Shown here: positions 24,331-36,895 of the stretch, in pieces
Layout: each line of letters opens with the position of its first letter
How positions within the stretch are numbered: position 1 is the first letter of the stretch
NCBI RefSeq assembly: GCF_005239225.2
Contig: NC_133297.1
Span: 4,472,392-4,536,391, forward strand
From: Populus alba
Taxonomy: Eukaryota; Streptophyta; Magnoliopsida; Malpighiales; Salicaceae
Direction: 5' to 3'
DNA: 64,000 nt
The notes under the pieces: generated by a model
What the model was told of the DNA's origin: nothing
What the model saw: only the letters and a program-made list of their open reading frames with translations
Database searches by the model: none
Translations under genes and position numbers: made by a program

Positions 24331-25740
24331 ACAATGATGGGTATGCATATATTGCACTCATGAGAACGTAAAAGGTGTTTGCGTTCTTCACGTGGTGCGC
24401 ATGACATCTGCCAACATACCATGTTATTGAAAGAGACACAATGTCCTCTTTTCTGTTTATGCTGCGTGTGTCTCTACTAGTAATCAACTTAGGTGCTTTT
24501 GGGGCTTTTTTTTTTCTCATACTTTTATCTCTTCCTAGAAAATTATAGTTTAACACTCATTTTTTTTTTTTCAATTTTTTTTTCTAATTCTTTCTTAATT
24601 CTTCTTGTATAAGTTTTATTTGCTTTTAATTTTATGCTTTAATTGTGATTCTCATTCATTGGATTTTTAATTCATATTCTTGGCCTTTCTATAAAAGTTT
24701 TTTGGTTTTCAAATTTATTATTTAATTTAAATTAATAGTATTATATTTTTCAATCTAGTCCTTATTGTTTCGATTTCTATCTTTTTTCTCAATCCTTTTA
24801 TAGGAGATTATTATTTTTTATTTCATCATTCAGTTATAAAAAATAATTATATATCAATTCTAAACACTCATTGCTTTTGAACTTCTCTATCCTTTCACTG
24901 CACTTTGTTTTTCAACTTCACTCGTTAATTAAATATAAAAATTATTTTGTATTTTAATTTTGACCCTTATTCTTTCAATAGTTATGTTTCTTAAACTCTC
25001 TTGTGTATTTTTTTTAAAAAAATTATTGCTAGACATTTAATTGATGGAGAACTTGACTTCATGATTGTTTCATATTAGGTGTTTTGGGTTTAATGACTTG
25101 AGTCACAGGTTTTTTTAATAAAAAAAATATGTTTTTAAAAAGTTTTTAAGATGATGTGAATTTATTTTAAGTTAAAAAACTAGCTAAAATTTGGATTTTG
25201 AGAATTTAAAAACTCATATTTTGATTTATCAATCATAAAAAATGAGTTTATTTTTAAAGTTCTTCCAGCTTGAAGATCGTTTATTTTAGTTAATTTTTTG
25301 TTTTTATTTAAAAGAATCACATTGTTAATAAAAATATATTTTGTTAAAAAAAAAACTGAATAAAAAAATGGAATTTTTTATTAAAAAGTACAGTATTTTG
25401 TTATAAATATCTATTTTAATCATTACACAATCAAATAAAAATAAATTTCAAAAAATCGGCCTTGTCGCTTGGCACTGCTGTAATCCATTTGATGGCTTCT
25501 AGGCCCTGCCAAGCACAGGTAGAATGAATTCTAAGGCCCAGTTTAAAACTACTCTGTTTTTCATAAGGCGTTTGGGTTGTCTTGAAATGAAATTAATTTG
25601 TCGTAAAATACTCAACAGCCCATCCATGCAATGGATTCAGTTCAGGGGAAAAAAAAGAAAAGAAAAGAAGAAAGACCTGCTAGCTAAAAAGAACACAATC
25701 ATATCGAGTTCCTGTCTTCGTGTCCCAGTTTCTGTCTTCA

Positions 25741-28700
25741 ATGGAAGATCAAAGAAAACCTGAAAAAAACAAAACATCAACAACCTCAAATCTCTTATGG
25801 TTCTTTGGCGTATCAACATGTGTAAAACTCCTATTAATCCCATCATACCATAGCACGGATTTTGAGGTCCATAGAAACTGGCTAGCTATAACACATTCAC
25901 TCCCTCTCGATCAATGGTACATTGACAAAACCAGTCCTTGGACTCTTGATTACCCACCTTTCTTTGCTTATTTTGAATACATCATCTCCTTTTTTGCTCA
26001 CTTAGTTGACCCAAAAATTGTAGACCTTGAAAAGGGACTCGATTATAAGGCAGAGAGTGTGGTTTTATTTCAGAGATTGAGTGTGATTGTGTGTGATTTG
26101 GTTCTTTTATATGGGGTTTATAGATTGAGCAAGAATTTTTCTATGGGGTTTAAAGAGAGAGTTTTGATGTGGGTTTTGGTTGTTTGGTCACCTGGGCTAG
26201 TGATTGTAGATCACATGCATTTTCAGTATAATGGGTTCCTGCTAGGGTTGTTGATGATGTCGATTTCGTATATGATGGAAGGGAGGGATTTGATGGGTGG
26301 GTTCGTTTTTGCTGTTTTGTTGTGTTTTAAGCATTTGTTTGCTGTGGCCGCTCCTGTTTATTTTGTTTATTTGTTGAGGCATTATTGCTGGAAAGGATTT
26401 GTTAAGGGTTTCTGGAGGATTTCGGTTTTGGGAGCTGTTGTTGTTGCTGTTTTTGCTGCTGCTTATGGCCCCTTTGTTTATCACGGGCAGGTAATTCCTG
26501 GTTTCTATGATTCTAGTTCTTGTAAGAATTTAGTCAACACCAGATATTGTTTTTATAGCTGTTTTCACTTTTCATACCCTGGTATAACTGTTAGAGAGAG
26601 TGAGAGACTGATGCAGTTATATTGTTGTTACAATTTTTGTGGTTCTTATGTCACATTTTGTTTGATTGTTTCTTTCTTTCCTTCCTTTTTTGGTATCTAG
26701 GAGACCTAAAAGTCTTGTGATCCCAAACCCCACCATCCCATACCCAAGAGCCTTACACGACTCGAACACAGGACATGCTCAATGAGCTATCTGGGTACCA
26801 TCAAGCTACAACTTGTGGTGGTGTTTGATTGTATCTTAATGTGAAATCATCATAAGCGATTTTGTTTGTGATCAAACATCGTTGAAGATGAGGATTTGCT
26901 AAAAAGACCACTTGCATTTGTTCGTATGTATAAGCACTGAAATGAAGATGGAGTTTATACATCCACTCTACTGTTAGGCTTATTCAATCTGTATTCCTAA
27001 TGCACACACTTGACAATTACTTGCTTGAGCTATCAGAAGAGATTCTAACAAACTCAGCAAATTCAAACTGCTGTCACTGATGTTTTGAATATGCAGCGAC
27101 TAGCATCTTGGTGGTAGACATGGTGCTTTTATCAACATATTTAAGTTGTTTCCTGTGTTATTATTGTGCACTCAATTGACTTCTCTTTCTAGCTCAAACT
27201 CACAATGACACTTGTGTTCACACAAATGATCTTTGTAGGTTAATGGTAGTGGTTGATAGTCGATAACTAACTGCTGAAAGTCATAAACTATTTCTTGTAT
27301 TACTTCTGCTTAGCGTATTCATTATATAACTCATACTTTGCAGATGCAAAAAGTTATCGGCCGCATGTTTCCTTTTGGAAGGGGACTTTGCCATGCATAC
27401 TGGGCCCCAAACTTTTGGGTGTTTTACATTATATTAGATAAAGGGCTCGCTTTCTTACTCAAAAAACTTGGGCTGAACATCCCGGTACCGGCAGCCTCTT
27501 TCACTGGTGGGCTAGTAGGGGATTCGTCACCATTTGCTATACTGCCTCAGGTAATTCTGCAGAATATTCTTGAAGATGGAAACGATGTTGATGTCATTAA
27601 ACCTGATGCCATATATCTAGCAAGGTGCTTCATTTCTTAAAATTGATTTCAATAAGTTGGTGGCTCTTATCATTCACGAATCAGCATCAGCTCAGCTATA
27701 GTGTATAATTGATTGATTCTTGCGTGATTTGGAAAAATATGATCTGGCAATGGAAGAAGCTGACACGCTCCCATCTGTCATCCATGGCATGCCTACAGGA
27801 TGAACAGTTCTGTCGAACATATTTGAATTGATTAAATAATGATTTTATTTACAGTACTAGGAGATTGATTTTAACTCTAGAACATAGTTAATTTGCTTAT
27901 TTTTCTTATTTTATTTTCTAGCTGCTGCTAGATGTAATTTCATATATCTAAATTTAGTCACATGGCAGGTCACCCCCTTGACAACATTCATTATGGTCCT
28001 GCTTGCCTTATCTCCATGTCTTATCAAGGCCTGGAAGAATCCTCAGCCACGATCAGTCCCTAGATGGATAGCTTATGCTTATATGTGTGGCTTTTTGTTT
28101 GGGTGGCATGTTCATGAAAAAGCATCACTCCACTTTGTCATCCCTTTGGCAATTGTCGCAGGAAACAGTTTGGAGGATGCAAGGCATTATTTCTTGCTTT
28201 CTATAGGTATGCTGAATTGTTCCTTATTTTCAAAACTTTCTAAATAAACATGGTCTTGGTAGCAATAATTATATGAGAGATTTGAGGCAATTGTGGTAGA
28301 ATTGGGTTTGGAAATTTAAGCAGTTATATGGGATTTTTTTTTGGATTGAATTCCAAACTTCTGTATGTACTGGAAAGGTTGAATCCCCATACCCCGTAAA
28401 CCCATTGTCCAAACCCCATAACATCACACTTGCTTGTGCAGGCATATTTCACTGCGCTTAGATAAATTCCTCTAGCCTCTCCTGTTTTAGAGGATATGTT
28501 TGTTGTTTGGTTTTTGTTTGCTCAGACAATCGATGCGCATAAGTTTAAGCATTATTAGCTAAGCGCAGCCAGTCCAAGATGAAAATGAGAAGGCTTCTGC
28601 GAGAATAAATCCTGAACAAGCATGAAATCTAATTCTGTTTGTGTTGTTTGTCAGTGTTGTAATTGCAGAAAGACCCTTTTTTTAGCAGACTAAATGCATT

Positions 28701-29249
28701 TTTGAACGGGCTAACTGACTAGATCAAGGGAAATTACTTTAGAACATCAGAAAATGCGAGCATGAAGCAGGGTCAGCCAAATTTAGAGTGGTTTCAATTT
28801 CAATTGCAATTGTTGGTTCATGCTTCTTTATGTCTAATGCAGTGTCTTGCTACTCGTTGTTTCCCCTTCTATATGAAGCCCAAGAGTATCCAATCAAAGT
28901 GCTGCTGCTGCTGCTACATTCAGTTCTGATGTGGCAGAGCTTTTCTGCACTATTCACCAAGGATGCGACAGCCAAAGCAGTAGTTTCAGCAAAGAAAACA
29001 GACAGACAGGTGGGTTTGAAGGGAAGTTCCAGTGATGTTGTTGAAAAAGGAGGATTCTGTATCGGATGGATTGGAAGGTGTTACCTGTTTGGTCTGCTGG
29101 CTGTTGAGATTTGGGGTCAGTTTCTGCACCCTTACCTTCTCGGAGATAAGCTTCCTTTTGTACCACTTCTATTAATTTCTATATATTGTGCACTGGAAAT
29201 TATGTACTCATGGATATGGCAGCTAAGACAGATTGTCGTATCCCCCTGA
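25741..29249 (+). CDS. ALG8: Dolichyl-P-Glc:Glc1Man9GlcNAc2-PP-dolichol glucosyltransferase
   Basis: Four exons, 25741-26490, 27344-27550, 27969-28206 and 28843-29249, with GT-AG introns, give about 533 residues. It transfers the second glucose from dolichyl-phosphate-glucose onto the lipid-linked oligosaccharide in the ER lumen during N-glycan assembly. The family signature is in the first luminal loop: YHSTDFEVHRNWLAITHSLP with the conserved acidic D40, then WTLDYPPFFAYFEY (D70). Further conserved segments are FPFGRGLCHAYWAPNFW in exon 2 and FGWHVHEKA in exon 3. Many hydrophobic segments fit a multi-pass ER protein. The spacing of STDFEVHRNW and the HAYWAPN segment favour ALG8 over ALG6. 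The first in-frame ATG (25741) is used. Intron 1 contains a SINE-like fragment. Confidence 0.94.
26690..26815 (-). repeat. Possible tRNA-derived SINE fragment in ALG8 intron 1
   Basis: On the minus strand there is a box A-like TAGCTCATTGAG and a box B-like GTGTTCGAGTC, followed by a body and a purine-rich tail (complement of CTTTCTTTCCTTCC). The two boxes are only about 10 bases apart, far less than in a working Pol III promoter, so this is a deleted copy or a coincidence. Confidence 0.4.
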
Positions 29250-29440
29250 CTCGTCATCCCTCAAGTAGACAGCAAATTTTGTGACTTAACACTTCAGTGT
29301 TTCTATTAGAAAACTTGCATTGTGTTGGAATGTATACTAACTTTGACAAGCGTAAAGTCTCTTAAGGTTACTCTGTTTCTCGTTGACTCGGAGCCTGTGT
29401 CGGTATTTGTACAATGTGGTTTGAAAAATTTTAGGCACTT

Positions 29441-29605
29441 TTTTGGGAGTATGGTTCGATGTTTTTTTTAAATTTTTTATTTTTTAAAAAAATTTAAATT
29501 AATATTTTTAGTGTTTTTTATTGTTTAAATGTTCTGGTGTTATAAATAAAAAAAGTATTGTTTTAATATATTTTTAAGTAAAAATCATTTTGAAAAATAT
29601 TATGC
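29441..29605 (+). repeat. Degenerate MITE-like element, family M
   Basis: Begins TTTTTTGGGAGTATGGTT and has the T/A-rich core of the family, but the ATCAAAACG core has decayed. It sits downstream of ALG8. Confidence 0.4.
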
Positions 29606-31484
29606 ATTATACAGGAGGTTGCCAGATGATTTCATGGGTTTTTGTAAGATGTTAGAGCATGATAAGCTCAAGCTTTTTAACCTCGTTTTTAGGATAACAT
29701 TTGGTTACTATATCTCAAGATAAAAAGACAGACGGCTGAGATGGAGGGTATATATTATGATTTTTTTATTGTTTTAAAATGACAAAATTTACCTTAAAAT
29801 CATTTTAAAGACATTTATTTTATATTGTTAATTTATTTTTTCAACCATATATATTTATATTGCTTTTGCATTTATTAACAAAAAATAAGTCGTGTTAGAG
29901 ATGCGTTGTTGCATTGTTTACTCCTCACAAATTATTACGGATTGAAATTGTGTATTTTTTCGGTTGAATTTAAAAATAGAGGACTATAATAAATGAATAT
30001 AATAGGTAAGTTAGGTGGTGGTTTTGAATATTTTTTATTTAGATTGATTTTGGTTTTTTGAATTTCTTAAGGCAATGTATAGGTCTATCAAGATATTTAG
30101 TGTATTTTCTATACATTTTGGATTAAAATAGGTTCTTAAGAACAAAAAATGAAGCCCTTATTTTTTATACAACCTCTAGTTATCGGAATATATAGAAAGC
30201 AGACAATGCCTCATTTATTGTTATTGTAAAGCTCCTATTTGTTTTTAATGGCAAGACCCGTTGGGTCACCAAATCTACGCACCTTGGTTCATTCTAGTCT
30301 TTAATATTATTTTTGTTGTTACTGCTATTTTATAATCAAGTTCAAAAACATTTGATAAAAAAACAATTGAACTCAATTGAGTCTATGAGTCGCGTTGCAA
30401 GTTTAATCGGTTAATTCGCAACATCCATCTCTCAGTTTTTCAATTCATTATTAAAGAAATTGACTATGGTCAATATAAGGATAAATATGATTATTATTAT
30501 AGTTTTAAAACTCTATTTAGAGGTCGATCCGAATCTAAAATTAGGTCAAGAGTTGTGTTGATCATTGATCCATATCAACACGAGGATACAAATGATTTTT
30601 ATTATAATTTTGAAACCCTATTCGGGAGTTAACCCAGAGGAAAGCCCAGCCCATGGGACAAGATGGTCAACTTGGGTTAATCCGAAACAAAATAAGAATA
30701 AAAATGATTATTATCACAAATTTTAAAAACTAACTTGATGGTTGTCTTTGGAGTAAAGCTTGAGTCAATAAAAAATACAAGAAAAGAACATATTTTTTTC
30801 TTGTGTTTTATCCTGGATCAAGTAGGTTATAAGTTGGCTTGAATTTTTAATCGTGTGAAGTCAAGTCAATCATTCTTTTATTTTTTTTAAACTCGAAACA
30901 ATTTAGACCTTGGATTGGTCGGGTTATGTTTAACATCTAACAAACACATAATAAAACAAAATTTCTAGTCCAATTCTAAGCATTAGAAAATACAGGACAA
31001 TATAATTATTTGTCCAATTCTATCCAGTTCAGCTCTGTCAAATCCAATTCAATCAATATTATTCAACATACCAGATATTACCTTATAATTTTAAATGGAT
31101 AGTTATCATTTAAAAATGCAATTCATGCATTGTTAATTTAAAAATATATTATTTTATAACATAGTCCAACTCAAACTTGATATATGATTGATTTTCCGCT
31201 CATATCTTGGGTCTAAAAAAGTTAATCTATAGTTAATTGAGCCAACCTAACTAATCAATTCATGCTTGGTTGTTTCAATGTATCAATCCAATATCTAATC
31301 AAAATTTATTGAGTTTTTTTTAAATTTCTTTATAAAACAATGTTATTTTTTTTTTTTTTATTGAAGTTAAACAACATGAAGGTAATCTGAATTTTAGGTT
31401 GGTTAACTTTTCTGATTTTAAAAATTATGCAACAACAAAGACAAAAGTAAAAAATAAAAAATAAAAAATAAAAAAATCCTCTTT
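29606..31484. other. AT-rich intergenic region with degenerate tandem units
   Basis: No coding signal. Three diverged units of about 110 bases occupy 30,474-30,780 (see separate entry). The remainder is AT-rich. Confidence 0.4.
30474..30780. repeat. Three degenerate tandem units of about 110 bp
   Basis: Successive units start near 30,480, 30,588 and 30,692. Each begins AATGATTATTATTA-like DNA followed by TTTTAAAAC or TTTTGAAACC and a 'cggg/gaggtcgaccc'-like stretch. The middle unit (TTCGGGAGTTAACCC and GGAAAGCCCAGCCCATGGG) is the least eroded. It resembles a repeat I associate with Populus, but no family name is claimed. Confidence 0.5.
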
Positions 31485-31620
31485 CATGGGCTGGATTTGG
31501 ATGATCAACACTGACAAGAAAAAAAATCCCTAAACCCATATTCCATGCGAAGCCCATAACGAACATCGCTCAAGTATAAAATACTACAACTAGGGATCCC
31601 ATTATAGCCGCTAGGGTTTT
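31485..31620 (+). promoter_or_regulatory. Ribosomal-protein-type promoter of RPS11
   Basis: Contains a TGGGCT site II on the plus strand (about 31,488-31,493) and another on the complement (AGCCCA, about 31,551-31,556). There is a CCTAAACCC motif near 31,530, a TATA-like GTATAAAATA (about 31,573-31,582) and a telo-box-like CTAGGGTTTT (31,611-31,620). Site II plus telo box is the classic combination in plant ribosomal protein promoters. Confidence 0.65.
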
Positions 31621-31644
31621 CTTTCTTGTTCTCTTCGCAGCGCC

Positions 31645-31673
31645 AACAGCAGCAGCAGCGCCAGCAGCAGCAG
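31645..31673. repeat. CAG trinucleotide repeats in the RPS11 leader
   Basis: Two CAG blocks separated by CGC lie in the likely 5' UTR, about 25-50 bases before the ATG. Likely length-variable. Confidence 0.7.
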
Positions 31674-31695
31674 ACATCTCTCAACAACCACCGCC

Positions 31696-33580
<1,885 letters not shown>

Positions 33581-34241
33581 GAGGTTTGATTCTTAAATGA
33601 CGTGATGCTGCCAGAGATTCATATACCTATAGGCGATCTTGGCTGTGTCAGCCTTCAGATTAAATGAACTGATCCTTTTGTTTTCCTTGTATCCTAGCTT
33701 TTGGTCTGTTTCTGTTACTATCAAGGATGATCTAGATTGAAATTTTGAGGATATTAATTGCTTTATTTTGCTGGGTGTTATGGTATTTCTGATTTTTGTC
33801 AGCAATATTCATCCTTTCCAAATCTCTCCCACCAAGAGTTTTCCTCCTGTCTGGAACAAGTTTTTATGGCTCCTTTCCCTATCTGCAATTGTATTGCCCC
33901 ATGCTTGTCTGTTTCCCCATTTATCATGATCATTGTGCATTTTAGCATATTGGCAACGCCATTGCAGGGGAAAAATCTCCCTCTTTTAACCAGTCTCTTT
34001 TATCTGTCTTCGTCGATTGTGGCGCTATAATTGTTTTTAGTGGGGTTATTGATGTTTTTTGTTTTATTTAAAAATATATTTTGTAATGTTTTAAAAATTA
34101 TTTTTAATAATAACACATTAAAATAATTTTTTTTAAAAATTAATTTAAAATAAAAAAATATAAGATTTTTAAATTATTTTGAAAGTAATTTTAAAACATA
34201 AAAACAAACTGGATAAAAATAAATAAAGAATTTTGGGTTTT
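33581..34241. other. RPS11 3' UTR and AT-rich spacer
   Basis: The first 450 bases are probably 3' UTR and flanking DNA of RPS11. From about 34,060 an A/T-rich stretch (ATTTTTAATAATAACACATTAAAATAA) resembles a decayed family-M core. Confidence 0.4.
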
Positions 34242-34934
34242 GTTTGTTTTTATAAAAAGTGAATTTTAAAAAATTATTTTCTAATTTTTTTTGTATTTAT
34301 GTGTTATTAAAAAACTTGGATAATAAAAAATATTTTTTGGTCAAATGGAAAATGTATTTTGGTTAAATAAAAATTTGGTTAGGTTTCTAGAAAATTGTTT
34401 TTTTTATTTTGAGCGAAAATATTTTTTGAAAAGTTATGAAAATTTTAGAAATATTATAATATTTATCTATTATATCAAACTTTGGTTTTTAAATATTTTG
34501 ATTATGTATATTTTGTTTTTAATCTTTATTTTTTAATTAAAATTTTTTATTTATTAAATTTGTTATTTATTTTATTTGAAATAATTTATAAAATATTTAT
34601 TATTATTATTTTAATTTTTTTATCTTTTAATTTTTTTAATTTTATTTATATTTTATTTTATTTTATTTGAGATAATTTATGAAATTATATATATTTTATA
34701 ATTTTATTATCATTTAACTTTTTAATTTGTAGAATTTGTTTTTTATTATTTTAATAAACTTGAAAAAAAAAAATATTAATAAGTTAATTTTCAGTTTATT
34801 TTTCATGACATAACTAAATATTAAAAAAAAGTATTTTCTAACCTATTTTTATTATATTATCATTATTAAAAAAATAATTTACTTTTTTAAAAATTTACTT
34901 TTAAAAAAAATTAATTTCGAACAAATAAACAAAC
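34242..34934. mobile_element. AT-rich non-coding element with inverted ends
   Basis: The left end reads GTTTGTTTTTATAAAAAGTG and the right end AATTTCGAACAAATAAACAAAC; outer GTTTGTTT and AAATAAACAAAC are inverted copies. Inside each end there are also mirrored blocks (GTGAATTTTAAAAAATTATTTT on the left; AAATAATTTAC with AAAATTTAC on the right). The interior is almost pure A+T with no coding capacity. This suggests a long MITE or foldback element; a target duplication was not identified. Confidence 0.45.
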
Positions 34935-34939
34935 CTGAT

Positions 34940-35310
34940 CAGTAAGAAATTTCCAAGCAGATGTTTTCGGTTTGCCGTATGTTTTACGTCTAGCAATAAC
35001 AGGACCCACAATTTGATTTATGCTTTGATGATGCATGACTCTCCTCGTAAGCTATAACGTGTTTTCAGATCTTGGAAGCTACCTGGCATCTGCTATGAAG
35101 TCTTCATCTACGGTAAGATTTGACCAAAGAAGTCACTGGTCCTGCTGTAAAATGCCTATCCAGCGTTTCATCTACTTCCTGAAAGACTTCTTTAATCTCA
35201 CATCTCCACCTTCTATTGTTCACCTACTTAATATTGGCCGTTCATCTCTACTGCCATACCTCGTTATTGAACGGAAAGTACTGCTTCTAGTTAAAAAAAA
35301 AAAAAAAAAA
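34940..35310 (+). repeat. Poly-A-tailed segment of normal composition
   Basis: A 350-base block of gene-like base composition sits between AT-rich elements and ends in 18 consecutive A (35,293-35,310). This looks like a retrocopied transcript or a SINE-like insert, but I recognise no parent gene and saw no clear flanking duplication. Confidence 0.25.
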
Positions 35311-36895
35311 GCCCGTGACTAAATCACCGTATAGCCACCCTCGATAACACTATTATAGTGTCTAGTTTTTTTTTTTTTAAAAGTTATTTTTTGGTGTTTC
35401 GAAAATTATGATTTGTAATTTTATTTAAAAAAATTTCAGTTGTGTTATGCATTGGTTTTATAGGTTTATTTATTTTTATCTTGATTTTAATCTTTAATTT
35501 TAGATTTAGATTTGTTGAAAGTGGAGTTTTATATTTTTTTTTTATCATTTTGTTTTCTATTAATTTATCAAAGCGCTGACTTGAGTTGACTTGAGTTTTT
35601 TTAAATTGTTTTTTTAATTTTATTTTTAATATCAAATTAATTAAGAATTGATATTTATAATTTATTTTGATTTGTTTTAGGATTGTCAAGGTTCTATGAT
35701 CTAAGTTGGAAATTTAAATCAAGTTAATTAAATAGATTTTGATCTCAATATTTAAAAATAAATGTCATCCAATATATCATCCTAATAAAAATATTATTTA
35801 ACATGCATTATATTTTAAGTTTATTGTTATTTTTTTTAATTTTTAAAAATTTAACAGTACCTAATATTTTTCTTACATTAAAATAAAATTTATCTAATTC
35901 AACCCGATTAGGAGTGTGGTTGCGGTTATTTTTTAAAATATTTTTCGTGTTGAAATGTATTAAAATAATTTTTTTTTTATTTTTTAAAAATTATTTTTAA
36001 TATCAACGCATTAAAATGAATTAAAATATAAAAAAAATTAATTTTTAATAATAAAAATATAAATTATATTTTTTTAAAAGCACATGAGAAAATAGTGCAA
36101 TTTAGTACTATAGATTGAAAAATCTGCGGTGTCCTCTCCTTTTCAGTAATTGTCAACTTGACTTGTCCCGCAGGTTAAGAATCTAATTTTTTGAATTTGA
36201 TTTACGTTAAGTTTTTAGTTTAATTAAATTATTGATATGGTAAATCTGAGCTAATCTATTCGTTTTTTTAGTAACTTTATTGAATCTGTCAAAACCTATT
36301 TTTTTTTTTAAAATACAATTTTAATACATGCAGGCAAGTTAAATGATCTACCAAATTAATTATTTCTTCAGATCAATTAATTCCTATATCCAGTTTTACA
36401 ACCATGAAATTGCTGGTTGAAAATTTGACAGAAAAAACGCAAAAAATGCTTTATATATATAAAAATATGAATATTTTTATTATCGACATATTGAAATAAT
36501 TTTAAAAAATTAATTTTTTTTTTAAATTAAATATATTTTTAAAACACTTTCAAACATAATTAATCTAAGGCAACCAGGGTGAGTGCTCCACTGCTACTTC
36601 AAATTCAAGCTAGAGCAGGCTTCGTGGAAATCCAAGCTATGACGGGTCCCGCTTAAATTTTCCCAAATGTTACTGGTTGGAGCTCGACCGTTCAGCGGGC
36701 CCATTTGCTTACGTGTACGCCCCCAGATTCCACCGAGTAGTTTTTAGTGACATAGTAAAAGGCAAAGACAAACTGCTTTTTGGTTTCTTTTGTTCTTGGT
36801 AAAGACTTGTGCTTTCTTCTCTGTTGTTTCCTTCCCCTGCTACATAAATTCTCTTTCCGCCCTTTCTCTGTGTTTTCTCTCAAGAAAAATTACAT
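35311..36895. other. AT-rich spacer and promoter of the RING-H2 gene
   Basis: T-rich low-complexity DNA to about 35,900, a family-M element (35,909-36,086), more AT-rich DNA, then from about 36,570 a promoter-like stretch of normal composition. That stretch includes GGGCCCATTTG and TTACGTGTACG near 36,700 and a CT-rich leader ending at the ATG at 36,896. Confidence 0.45.
35909..36086 (+). repeat. MITE-like element, family M
   Basis: Begins TAGGAGTGTGGTTGCGGTTA, contains GAAATGTATTAAAATAAT and ATATCAACGCATTAAAATG. Same orientation and order of blocks as the copies in the ATP synthase intron, with substitutions. Confidence 0.65.

Larger units (their letters stand above)
23711..25740. other. 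Divergent spacer between ATP synthase delta' and ALG8
   Basis: The left 150 bases hold the leader and promoter of ATP synthase delta'. A family-M element follows (24,147-24,330). From about 24,540 to 25,430 the DNA is T-rich low-complexity sequence with no coding signal. The last 250 bases are the probable ALG8 promoter and leader, with a purine-rich AAAAGAAAAG tract near 25,650. Confidence 0.45.

Noticed and set aside
26758..26800. A functional tRNA gene in ALG8 intron 1
   Set aside because: Box A and box B are only about 10 bases apart and no cloverleaf arms can be formed; at best a decayed SINE fragment.
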